Assembly (NCBI RefSeq): GCF_029714325.1 | Contig: NZ_CP121666.1 | Span: forward strand, 4,836,001 to 4,900,000 | Source: Bradyrhizobium sp. CB1717 | Lineage (GTDB): Bacteria; Pseudomonadota; Alphaproteobacteria; Rhizobiales; Xanthobacteraceae | Length of the DNA stretch: 64,000 nt | Reading direction: 5' to 3' | Shown here: positions 7,837 through 15,471 of the stretch, one piece after another | How the letters are laid out: the number at the start of each line of letters is the position of its first letter | Numbering within the stretch: position 1 is the stretch's first letter | Program-made: the position numbers and the translations under genes | Notes under the pieces: generated by a model | Seen by the model: the letters and a program-made list of their open reading frames with translations, nothing else | Told to the model about the DNA's origin: nothing | Database searches by the model: none

Positions 7837-9900
7837 TCAGTGAGAACGTAGTTTGGCGATAGCCAAGTACGTGGAGTCACTTATCCCTGAGCCTGATCCC
7901 TGGAAGAGATTGAGCAAAGGGGATTGTCCCTGACCGATGCTCTGGCCGTTTTTGACGTCATACATGGCGGAGAAACGGCCCAGCAGCTTTTCAACCTTCG
8001 CGGGATCGGAGAGATCCTTGATCTTCATGAATTTGTCCACGAACTTGGCCTGCTGATCGATCGGCATCGACGCCATCGAGTCAGGCAGATTGAAGGTGGT
8101 CCTGAACACCTCCGAAAGAGCCTTGTCGGCAAGGATGTCGTATGCGGACGTGATTTCCCCGGCCTTTCGCTGGAAATAGAGCGCCAGGCGCACGCCCGGA
8201 TTCGTATCCCCCTGCTGCTGCTCCAGGCTTTGCTGGAGATAATTCGCCCGTGTTTCCCGGAATTGGTCCTGCTTCTGCGGCCCCATCATCGCAAGGCGCG
8301 CGACGTTGCCCTTGCTGTCGAAGTTGAACGACGCCGCGATTTCGGCAAAGCGATGATCGCTCTCGGTGTTCGCGAAGCTCTTTGGATTGTTCAGGTCGGA
8401 GGCGAAGATCTTCTTCAGATATTCGGTGCTGACCTTCTTGGGGTCCAAACCCTTGGCGACGAGAATGAAATCGACCATCTTCCGGTTCGCAAGCAGCTCG
8501 GAGACGCTGTCTATGCCTGCGATGGCTTCCTGATAAGCCGTCGCGTCTTTCTGGGCCTGTTCCCGAACCGCTTTCTGCTGCTCGGGGCTTGCCTGTTTCA
8601 CGACTGCAATGACGTAGTCCTTCGCGGTCTGGAGGACTTTTGCCGGGTCCTGGGCCACCAAGGGGGTCGTCAGATTGCCTTTCGCGTCGAAGTTGAAGGC
8701 GCGTGCGAGCTCGACGTACCGATTGTCCTTGAGCTTATAGACGTAGCTCTTGGGATCGCCGAGGTCGCTTTCGAGGACAGCCTTGACGGTGTCCGGCGGG
8801 ACCGCTTTGGGATCGAGGCCGACGGCGCCCAGCGCAAAATCATACACGGCCGGAGTCGATACGAACGCCTGGACTGACTTGATGTTGAGGATGGCGTTTC
8901 TGAACTGCCTGATTGCCAGGGCTTCGTTCAGCGGGCTTGCCGCCGCATAGACGGCAGCCTTGCTGTCGTCGAACCGCTTTGTCGTGAGCGTGACGTTCGC
9001 AGCAGTCTGCGCGGGCACACCCGACGGCAGCGACCCGTCAGGCGAAAACTCGAATGCGCCGGCGAGATCGACAAAGTTGCCAATCGTCGATATCTGGTCG
9101 TTGAGGCTGGATACGCTCTTCGTATATGATTCCAGGTGATATTTTTCGACCAGGATCTGGACGTTCAACTGGGCCACGTCGGCGCCTGGTTGCGAGAGTT
9201 GGGCCGTGTAGTCGGCGATCTTCGTAGTGGTGGCACTCACGTCCGATTTGGCTTGAGCGAGCTGGGCGTTGAGGCCGGGCAACTGAGACGCGAAGGTGGT
9301 GTTGACGTAGCTGTTTGGATCGGATGGATCGCTGCGCAGGACCTGACTTATCGTGTCGCGCGGCCACTTGCTCTGATCGATCCCGAATGCCGAATAGACG
9401 TAGTTGCGAAGACGATCGTTGTTCAGGAGCTGGTCTGCACTGCTGACGCTGCCGATCTGGGCGCTGTAGTATTTCGTATCGTCGGCTAGTGCGTCGACCC
9501 GCTTCTTCATGGTTGCCGTGTACAGACCGATCGTCTCATCGGTCTGGTCCTCCGATTGCGCAACCGGCTTTATACCGCCATTAAAGGAGAATGCCGCGGC
9601 AAACTCCCGGTAACGCTTGTCGACCAGCTTGTTGACGAAGCTCTTTGCATCGGAGAGGTCGCTCTCCAGCACCTTTCTCATGAACGCCTTGGCGTAGGCC
9701 ATGTCTTCCAGGCCATACGCCTTCAAAGCGTAATGATACAGGCGATAATCTTTCATGAGATCGTCGACGGTCTTCACCTTGCCGATGTTGGCCTTGTAAT
9801 AGGCGGCCTCTTTCGCGACGTCGGGTTGCTGTTCAACCCGCGTCAGGGACTGCTTGAGATGGTGCGAAATGTAGTTGTAGCTGAAATACGTTGATACCAT
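7837..9900 (-). CDS. large DUF1217 protein with five tandem units
   Basis: The 687-residue protein begins MVSTYFSYNYISHHLKQSL. Five diverged repeats of the DUF1217 pattern 'YY...IGkV.tvddLl.d.rl..yal.ayGLd......fi.kVLeSDl.DpkSfvn' are visible at about residues 33-109, 143-290, 328-410, 450-532 and 575-655. The second unit is interrupted by a coiled-coil-like insertion (about 205-270). DUF1217 proteins are known from rhizobial flagellar gene clusters, usually with fewer units. No flagellar gene is seen in this window. No signal peptide. Exported-by-flagellum or structural roles are possible but unproven. Confidence 0.8.
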   Translation of the reverse strand: MVSTYFSYNYISHHLKQSLTRVEQQPDVAKEAAYYKANIGKVKTVDDLMKDYRLYHYALKAYGLEDMAYAKAFMRKVLESDLSDAKSFVNKLVDKRYREFAAAFSFNGGIKPVAQSEDQTDETIGLYTATMKKRVDALADDTKYYSAQIGSVSSADQLLNNDRLRNYVYSAFGIDQSKWPRDTISQVLRSDPSDPNSYVNTTFASQLPGLNAQLAQAKSDVSATTTKIADYTAQLSQPGADVAQLNVQILVEKYHLESYTKSVSSLNDQISTIGNFVDLAGAFEFSPDGSLPSGVPAQTAANVTLTTKRFDDSKAAVYAAASPLNEALAIRQFRNAILNIKSVQAFVSTPAVYDFALGAVGLDPKAVPPDTVKAVLESDLGDPKSYVYKLKDNRYVELARAFNFDAKGNLTTPLVAQDPAKVLQTAKDYVIAVVKQASPEQQKAVREQAQKDATAYQEAIAGIDSVSELLANRKMVDFILVAKGLDPKKVSTEYLKKIFASDLNNPKSFANTESDHRFAEIAASFNFDSKGNVARLAMMGPQKQDQFRETRANYLQQSLEQQQGDTNPGVRLALYFQRKAGEITSAYDILADKALSEVFRTTFNLPDSMASMPIDQQAKFVDKFMKIKDLSDPAKVEKLLGRFSAMYDVKNGQSIGQGQSPLLNLFQGSGSGISDSTYLAIAKLRSH

Positions 9901-10147
9901 CGCGCATTCCTCGCGGCTTGTTACGGTCCTGGACTTCCGTCAATCATTGCCGGGTCGCGAGGTGGGGGCTGGCCTCATGCCAGCGGCAGTCTCACAGCTA
10001 CGTTCTCTTAGGACGATTCCAGTCCACAATCGAAGGTTTTAGTTCGTGTCCAAGTGACGCATACCGTGTTTGTTGCTGTTTGTTTCCATTTGTTTCTCAG
10101 ATGCAGCTTACGCGAAGGTGGTGTTCCTGATACGTTCTAATCAAGAG

Positions 10148-10249
10148 ATGGCTCGGGATGAATTCCTGAAGCTGCTCCGGCGCATGGACGAGTCGCGCGT
10201 CTGCCAGGTCATCATAGCGACCCATTCGCCGATGCTGGCGGAGCAGGTG
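10148..10249 (+). pseudogene. C-terminal fragment of an AAA ATPase (OLD/RecF-like)
   Basis: Codons from ATG 10148 read 'DEFLKLLRRMDESRVCQV' followed by 'IIATHSPMLAEQV'. The hydrophobic strand followed by a THSPML H-loop is a hallmark of ABC-type AAA ATPases such as predicted ATP-binding proteins of the RecF/OLD group. No Walker A or signature motif exists upstream and the frame runs into repeat DNA, so this is a remnant. Confidence 0.6.
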
Positions 10250-10493
10250 AGGGTCACCTCTCCGTCGTCGCTGCGCTCGCAATGACGGTTTGGGCGACAT
10301 GCTTCCTCTTCCATCGCGCGTTCGAAGTCGCTGACACACTTTCCCGTTCTCGCGGCTGGTTCTGCCCGAGCTTTGCTTCAATCACCGCCCCCAAGGAATG
10401 CCGAGGGCGCAGGGAAGGCCGGGTGCCGGCTGGCACCCACGGTCCACTGTGCGAAAATTGCGCTACGAGAAGCTGCACAGCGGCATACAGGTG

Positions 10494-10850
10494 AAGCCCA
10501 AACATCCGGCCTTCCCTGCGCAGTGGTTTGACGGCTTATGTCGTGCTCTCCCCGGGGAGCGATGCACTATTGCCCCCGTCGCCCTGCGGATGACTGATGC
10601 GCGCGCCCGGTTGGGTCGCAGCATCACAGCAGGACTTGGCGCACAGACCCCGGGCGCCAGGACCACACGATTTTGCCGTACGCAGGCTGCACCGGTCGTG
10701 TGCGCGCTAGCCGTTTGCTCGCGGCGTGACCCGCCCTGCAAACCACCTTCGCGCCGACGCCGCCTGCGTCCACCACGTCCCATCCCGCGTGTCGTGACGA
10801 TCGCGATACGCCCCTCGGACCGGGCTGGGATGGCTGCAACATGCGATAAT
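10494..10850. repeat. dispersed repeat-like sequence
   Basis: The sequence reads through motifs such as 'ggccttccctgcgcagtgg', 'tgctctccccggggagcg', 'ccaggaccacacgat' and 'tcgtgacgatcgcgatacg'. I recognise these from a repeat family found in many copies in Bradyrhizobium genomes. Recognition is from memory. Only one copy is in this window, so repetition cannot be shown here. Confidence 0.4.
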
Positions 10851-11062
10851 TCCGAATTCGCGTAAAGCGAATTGTTTTCGTCCTGATGCATTGACCCCGG
10901 TCTTGTGTGTTTTGCCCGTCGGGCAACGCAAGGGATGGTGTGAACGTGGGGAGCCATCGTCGCCGCAACGGCGCCACGAACCGGTCTCCCCTCGGCCCCA
11001 AAATGCGCTACGATGATCCCAGCGCGCCTCAAGTCGCGCAGATCCAAGAGTGAGGAAACGGT

Positions 11063-11629
11063 ATGAGGATGAGAAGCGGAACGGCGCTCGCCGGGGTGGC
11101 GGCGCTGGCGGTGGTGGGGATCGCCCTGACGACGGCGTTCGAGCCGGTTTGGGCCCATGGGCCGACCCGGCAGAAGGTCCGGGAATCCATCGAGATCAAC
11201 GCAGCCCCGGCGAAAGTGTGGGCGGTGATCGGCAATTTCCAGGACATGAGCTGGCTACCGCCGGTGACCAAGACCGAGGGTGAGAAGGGCAACGAGATCG
11301 GCGCGACGCGGAAGCTGACGCTGACGGGCGGCGCGACCGTCGACGAGGAGCTCTACAAGTTTGACGCCGCCGCGATGACCTATTCCTACCGGATCACCAG
11401 CGTCGACGTGAAGGTGCTGCCGGTCACCAACTATTCCTCGACGCTGACGTTGACGCCGAGCGCCGACGGCAAGGGCGCGACGCTGGAATGGGCCGGCGCG
11501 TTCTACCGCGGCTTTCCCAACAACGATCCGCCGCCCGAGCTCAGCGACGAAGCCGCCAAGACCGCGGTGAGCGGGCTCTACAAGGCCGGCCTCGAGGCGC
11601 TGAAGAAGAAGATCGAGAGCGGAAGCTGA
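11063..11629 (+). CDS. exported SRPBCC (START-like) protein
   Basis: The 188-residue protein has a signal peptide (MRMRSGTALAGVAALAVVGI...VWA/HG). The SRPBCC hallmark 'RESIEINAAPAKVWAVIGNF' follows at about residues 38-57, with 'EEELYKFDAAAMTYSYRI' and the C-terminal helix 'LYKAGLEALKKKIE'. The family binds hydrophobic ligands in a deep cavity. Export to the periplasm is the notable feature. It overlaps functionally with the next gene, which begins 2 bp after its stop, so the two form an operon. A gagg ribosome site supports ATG 11063. Confidence 0.85.
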   Translation: MRMRSGTALAGVAALAVVGIALTTAFEPVWAHGPTRQKVRESIEINAAPAKVWAVIGNFQDMSWLPPVTKTEGEKGNEIGATRKLTLTGGATVDEELYKFDAAAMTYSYRITSVDVKVLPVTNYSSTLTLTPSADGKGATLEWAGAFYRGFPNNDPPPELSDEAAKTAVSGLYKAGLEALKKKIESGS

Positions 11630-11631
11630 CC

Positions 11632-12570
11632 GTGCGGGTCCTGGTCCTGGCGGCGCTCGCCGCCAGCATCGCCCAGGCGTCAGCCGAAGAGGCGTTCGTC
11701 ACCAACCAGCTCAGCGACGATCTGATGGTCGTGGACCTCGCGACCTCGCGCAGCGTTGCGACCATCCCGATCGGCGGCAAGCCGGCCGGCGTCGCCGTCA
11801 GTGCCGACGGGCGCTTTGCCTATGTCACGAGCCCGGACGCCAAGGCCGTGACGGTGGTGGACGCCGCCGCGCGGCAGGTGACGGGGCGGATCGAGGTCGG
11901 CGGCGGGCCGCTCGGCATTGCCGTGGCGCCTGACGGCCGCACCGTCTATGTCGCCGACTGGTACGCGGCGGCGGTGCGGGTGATCGATGCCGCGAGCCGC
12001 AGCGTCACAGCCAGCATCGCGGTCGGCGCCTCGCCGTCGGGGCTGGCAGTGACGCCCGACGGCAAGCTGCTGCTGTCGGCCGACCGCGACGACGACAGCG
12101 TCTCGGTCGTGGACGCGGCGACGCGCCAGCGCAAGGCGGTGATCAAGGTCGGCACGCGCCCGTTCGGCGTTACCATCGATGCCGAGGGCAAGCGCGCCTA
12201 CACCGCCAATGTCGGCTCCGACGACGTCTCCGTGATCGACATCGCGGAGGCGCGCGAGGTCGGCCGCGTGCCGGTTGGAATGCGGCCCTATGCGGTGGCG
12301 CTGACGCAAGGGCGCGGCTTCGTCACCGACCAATATGGCGGCACGGTCAGCGTGTTCGAGCTCACGAGCCTGAAGCCGATCAAGCGCATCAATGTCGGCG
12401 ACTATCCCGAAGGGATCAATGCGACCGCCGACGGCAAGCGCATCATCGTCGCCTGCTGGGAGAGCAACACGCTTGATATCATCGACGCGGCCGAATTGAA
12501 GGTGATCGGCGAGATCAAGACCGGCGACGGCCCGCGCGCGTTCGGGGCGTTCTTGCGCAGGACGGAGTAG
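11632..12570 (+). CDS. YVTN-family beta-propeller protein, exported
   Basis: The GTG at 11632, two bases after the SRPBCC stop, gives a signal peptide (VRVLVLAALAASIAQASA) and a 312-residue product. At least seven blades repeat the pattern 'VGGGPLGIAVAPDGRTVYVAD..AAAVRVIDAASRSVTASI' about every 42 residues. The WD40/YVTN fold is a scaffold or ligand-binding propeller. Similar proteins sit near periplasmic dehydrogenase genes in methylotrophic alphaproteobacteria, but no dehydrogenase is present here. An upstream extension of the frame to 11488 overlaps the SRPBCC gene and lacks a signal peptide, so it is rejected. Confidence 0.85.
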   Translation: MRVLVLAALAASIAQASAEEAFVTNQLSDDLMVVDLATSRSVATIPIGGKPAGVAVSADGRFAYVTSPDAKAVTVVDAAARQVTGRIEVGGGPLGIAVAPDGRTVYVADWYAAAVRVIDAASRSVTASIAVGASPSGLAVTPDGKLLLSADRDDDSVSVVDAATRQRKAVIKVGTRPFGVTIDAEGKRAYTANVGSDDVSVIDIAEAREVGRVPVGMRPYAVALTQGRGFVTDQYGGTVSVFELTSLKPIKRINVGDYPEGINATADGKRIIVACWESNTLDIIDAAELKVIGEIKTGDGPRAFGAFLRRTE

Positions 12571-12576
12571 GGGTGT

Positions 12577-12646
12577 GTAGCCCGCATGGAGCGAAGCGGA
12601 ATGCGGGGACGCTTTCCCGGATTGCGCTTCGCTCCATCCGGGCTAC
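12577..12646. repeat. palindromic extragenic repeat between convergent genes
   Basis: Two arms, 'tagcccgcatggagcgaagc' (from 12578) and 'cgcttcgctccatccgggct' (from 12625), form a long imperfect hairpin of a type common in Bradyrhizobium. The minus-strand stop codon of the nucleoside hydrolase (12643-12645) lies inside the right arm. Confidence 0.75.
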
Positions 12647-13569
12647 GGCACTTTCGTCGCGGCGAATTCTCGCAACTTCACGAAAAAGTCCTTCAGGATG
12701 GGGTTGCGGTCCACATAGGTCACGTAGCGGATCGGATGCCGTCGGCGGTCGATGCTCCACGTCATCTGATCCGTGAGGATCGGAGCGGGGATGATCACGC
12801 TCGGTGCCCACGCAGGGTTGAGCAGCCAGCCGACCGGCGCCATGTCCCAGATCTCCTTGGCCCAGCCCATGTGGTCGGACGAATATTCCTTGAAGCGCAT
12901 GGCGAGAAACGCGCCGATTTTGCCGTGGGGTTCGACGTAGCGTTCGATCTCCGGCACCGTCGAGTGCAGGCGCGAGGTGACGCCCATGCAGGGGACAAGC
13001 ACGAGCGGCACGCCGCTGTCGAGCAGCACCTGCGCGCCGCCGACGTCCTGCTTCAGATTGAACTCGACCGTGTGGGGCCATTCCAGCGCATGGCCGCCGA
13101 GCCAGACCACGACGATCCGGTCGATGATATCGGGCGCCCTCAGCAGCGCAGAGGCGACGTTGCTGATGGCGCCGATGGCGATGACGTAGAGCGGATTGTC
13201 CGGCGTGCCCGCGCGCGCCCGGGCGATGAGGTCGTCCACGGCGGGTGCCGTCCGCGCCGTCTTGCCGGGGCCGACATAGTCGGTGACGCCGCGATGAACC
13301 AGGCCTTCCGGAGCGACGTTCAGGCGGTCCAGCAGGCGCAGGATTTCCTGATAGCTCAGCTCCATGCCGTGGCCGGGACTGTCCGCGCGCGCATTGAAGA
13401 ACGGCGCGGCGTAGATCGCCTCGACTGAGAGGCGGTCCGTCGACAGCAGCATCTGCACGAGCGCGAACTGATCGTCGATCTCGTTATAGGTGTCGGTGTC
13501 GAGCACGACTCGCAGCCGGCCGACCGGCGGCTCCAGGAGCTTGAGGCGGCTTGCGTCCGTGAGTGTCAT
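12643..13569 (-). CDS. inosine-uridine-type nucleoside hydrolase
   Basis: This 308-residue member of the IUNH family hydrolyses the N-glycosidic bond of ribonucleosides or a related substrate. The signature 'VVLDTDTYNEIDDQFALVQM' (about residues 20-39) provides the Asp cluster that binds calcium, although the usual DxDxxxDD appears as DTDTYNEIDD. 'YVIAIGAISNVASAL' is the central motif and 'FNLKQDVGGAQVLLDSGVP' follows. The start MTLTDASRLK is chosen because an upstream extension lies in the gap to the HAD gene. It lies 34 bp after the HAD gene on the same strand, so the two probably form an operon. Confidence 0.85.
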   Translation of the reverse strand: MTLTDASRLKLLEPPVGRLRVVLDTDTYNEIDDQFALVQMLLSTDRLSVEAIYAAPFFNARADSPGHGMELSYQEILRLLDRLNVAPEGLVHRGVTDYVGPGKTARTAPAVDDLIARARAGTPDNPLYVIAIGAISNVASALLRAPDIIDRIVVVWLGGHALEWPHTVEFNLKQDVGGAQVLLDSGVPLVLVPCMGVTSRLHSTVPEIERYVEPHGKIGAFLAMRFKEYSSDHMGWAKEIWDMAPVGWLLNPAWAPSVIIPAPILTDQMTWSIDRRRHPIRYVTYVDRNPILKDFFVKLREFAATKVP

Positions 13570-13603
13570 CGGCGTCTCCCCGGCCGTGCGCTGCGATTGC
13601 GGA

Positions 13604-14245
13604 TCAGGCGCTCTGCTGGATCCGGCAGACCACTTCGGCAATCTCCTCCATCTGGGCGAACATGTGATCGGGCGCAAGCGCCCGCAGCGCCGCCGGGGCC
13701 GCGTAGCCCCAGCTGACCGCGCCGCAGGCGATGCCGACCGCGCGCGCCGCCTCGATGTCGCGGACCTCGTCGCCGATCGCTATCACCTTGCTCGGCTCCA
13801 GACCGGCGCGGCGGACGACGCGGCGGAATTTTGCGGCCTTGCCGAACAGCGATGCCGAGCAGTCGTAATGCGCGAACAACGCAGCCGCTTCGCCGAGCTT
13901 CTCGCGCGCATTGGCTTCGCTGTCGGAGGTCACCAGCGCGAGCTGCACGCCGTTCTCAGTCAGCGTCCGCAGCATCGTCTCGACGCCCGCAAACAGCGAA
14001 ATCTCCGCTGCCGCCTCCGCCTTCAGCCGCCGCGCATGCCGCGCGATCGCCGGCAGCTTCCACAAGGGCACCTCGAGCCGGGTGAGGATGTCGCGGCTCG
14101 AAGCATGCCGCAGCGGCTCGATGTCCTCATCGGCGACGCGGCGAAAGCCGAAGCGATCGGCGACGTCGTTGATGGTGCGCAGGAACCAGGGAAAGCTGTC
14201 GGCGAGGGTGCCGTCGAGGTCGAAGATAACGAGGGAGTAGGGCAT
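13604..14245 (-). CDS. HAD-superfamily phosphatase (PGP/Gph-like)
   Basis: From MPYSLVIFDLDGTLADSFPW the protein has 213 residues with all HAD motifs. Motif I is DLDGTLADS, motif II is LALVTSDSEA, the motif III lysine is in FGKAAKFRRVVR, and motif IV is 'VIAIGDEVRDIEAARA'. The cap is of the C1 helical type, as in phosphoglycolate and related sugar-phosphate phosphatases. An upstream ATG at 14272 would add nine residues. Cotranscription with the nucleoside hydrolase suggests nucleotide or sugar-phosphate salvage, which is inference. Confidence 0.85.
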   Translation of the reverse strand: MPYSLVIFDLDGTLADSFPWFLRTINDVADRFGFRRVADEDIEPLRHASSRDILTRLEVPLWKLPAIARHARRLKAEAAAEISLFAGVETMLRTLTENGVQLALVTSDSEANAREKLGEAAALFAHYDCSASLFGKAAKFRRVVRRAGLEPSKVIAIGDEVRDIEAARAVGIACGAVSWGYAAPAALRALAPDHMFAQMEEIAEVVCRIQQSA

Positions 14246-14309
14246 GGAGGCGGGTAAGTCTGGTCGAGCCAAGTGGCCGGATGTACAAGAGTAAAACAGG
14301 AAGACACAG

Positions 14310-14846
14310 ATGCCGGTCGATCAGGTTCAACTTAGCAAGTTCCTCAGCTTCGTGCTGAGACACAAGCCCGACGAGATCGGCTTGACGCTCAGTGCCGAGG
14401 GTTGGGTCAATATCGACGAATTGGTTGAAAAAGCCAATGCGGCGGGGACGACGTTTGACCGCACCGACCTGCTCGGCGTCGTCGCAAGCAGCGACAAGAA
14501 GAGATTTTCGTTGTCAGCTGACGGGCTGATGATCCGGGCTGCCCAGGGACACTCCGTTTCGGTGGAGCTTGGCTTGCCGCCGCAGGAGCCGCCGTCGATC
14601 CTGTACCACGGCACGGCGAAGCGGTTCGTCGATGCGATCCTTGCCGAGGGCTTGAAGCCGCAGGCGCGCCAACAGGTGCATCTGTCCTCCGACGAGGCCA
14701 CGGCACAGCGGGTCGGGCAGCGCCACGGCAAGCCGCACATCTTTAGGGTCGATGCGGGCGGCATGCACGCGAAGGGGCTCAAGTTCTACCGCGCGGACAA
14801 CGGCGTTTGGTTGACCGACCATGTGCCGCCGGAATTCCTGCGCTGA
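14310..14846 (+). CDS. kptA: RNA 2'-phosphotransferase, KptA/Tpt1 family
   Basis: The 178-residue protein starts 'MPVDQVQLSKFLSFVLRHKP', the typical RHxP N-terminal lobe of Tpt1. It continues with 'RAAQGHS', 'ILYHGTAKRFVDAIL', 'RQQVHLSSD' and the C-terminal 'FYRADNGVWLTDHVPPEFL'. In eukaryotes Tpt1 transfers the 2'-phosphate left at tRNA splice junctions to NAD+. Bacteria lack that splicing pathway, so the physiological substrate here is unknown. It is divergent from the HAD gene. Confidence 0.9.
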   Translation: MPVDQVQLSKFLSFVLRHKPDEIGLTLSAEGWVNIDELVEKANAAGTTFDRTDLLGVVASSDKKRFSLSADGLMIRAAQGHSVSVELGLPPQEPPSILYHGTAKRFVDAILAEGLKPQARQQVHLSSDEATAQRVGQRHGKPHIFRVDAGGMHAKGLKFYRADNGVWLTDHVPPEFLR

Positions 14847-14895
14847 GCCGGCATGCTCGTTCGGAACGCCGCTGCGCAGTTCTTTGGGAAGCGCA

Positions 14896-15459
14896 CTAGG
14901 CCTTCCACACGGTCGCCTCGGTCCATCCGAGCTCGGCGAACTCGGCGGCCCTGAGCGGCGCCTCTCCCGCCGCGAAGAACTCGTCGAGCTGGGGCGGCGC
15001 GACGCTGGTTGCGGACAGCATCGCGTGCGCCTGTCCGCGGTGATGGATCTGATGTTGAAACAGGTGCATCAGCAGCCGGTCGCGGCGTTCGGTCTGGACG
15101 CTGGTGTCGCGGTTGATCCGGACATCGCCGTCGAGAAGCTCGGGCGTGAGCGCGTCGCAGATGGTCAGCAGGCGCTTGTCCATCGCTGCCTGGGCAGGCT
15201 TCAGCTCGGAAACTGAGGCGTACGGCACCTCGTTCGCCCAGGCGCGCGGTCCGAGCCAGCCCCCCTCGAGTGCATCGATGTAGAAGAGGTCGATGACGTA
15301 GATATGGTTCAGCGTGCGCTGAATGCTCGGGAAGAAGCCGGTGCGGTGGGCTTCGAATTCCGACTGGCTTAGGCCGGCGCAGGCGGCGAGCAGGCGATGG
15401 TTCGCCCAGGCACTGTTGTGCGCGAAGGCGCGGTAGGTTTGCACGAGGCCAGCGGACAT
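14896..15459 (-). CDS. DinB-family metal-dependent protein
   Basis: This 187-residue four-helix-bundle protein has the DinB metal-binding histidine pattern: 'TLNHIYVIDLFYIDAL' near residue 50 and 'HLFQHQIHHRGQAHAML' near residue 135. The family includes thiol-dependent transferases and many of unknown function. It starts MSAGLVQTYRAFAHNSAWAN. The next gene on the same strand ends 12 bp upstream of it, but base composition differs sharply, so an operon is doubtful. Confidence 0.85.
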   Translation of the reverse strand: MSAGLVQTYRAFAHNSAWANHRLLAACAGLSQSEFEAHRTGFFPSIQRTLNHIYVIDLFYIDALEGGWLGPRAWANEVPYASVSELKPAQAAMDKRLLTICDALTPELLDGDVRINRDTSVQTERRDRLLMHLFQHQIHHRGQAHAMLSATSVAPPQLDEFFAAGEAPLRAAEFAELGWTEATVWKA

Positions 15460-15471
15460 TGCGATTCTTTC

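Larger units (their letters stand above)
9901..11062. other. gene-poor accessory region with fragments and repeats
   Basis: No intact gene is supported here. The segment contains a fragment of an AAA ATPase (10148-10249), a partial copy of the 'tgcgctcgcaatgacgg' repeat near 10270, and a stretch (about 10494-10850) resembling a Bradyrhizobium dispersed repeat. Near 10912 there is a short 'ttttgcccgtcgggcaa' palindrome that also occurs near 59510. Open frames across it are Arg-rich in every direction. Confidence 0.6.

Noticed and set aside
4695..7880. A 1061-codon minus-strand open frame opposite the acyl-CoA synthetase and DUF296 genes
   Set aside because: It is Arg/His/Asp-rich with no domain motif and lies antisense to two clear genes. 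High-GC coding strands often leave such open shadows.
10463..11158. A 231-codon minus-strand frame in the repeat-like region
   Set aside because: Arg-rich with no recognisable fold and overlapping the SRPBCC gene; the underlying DNA resembles a dispersed repeat.
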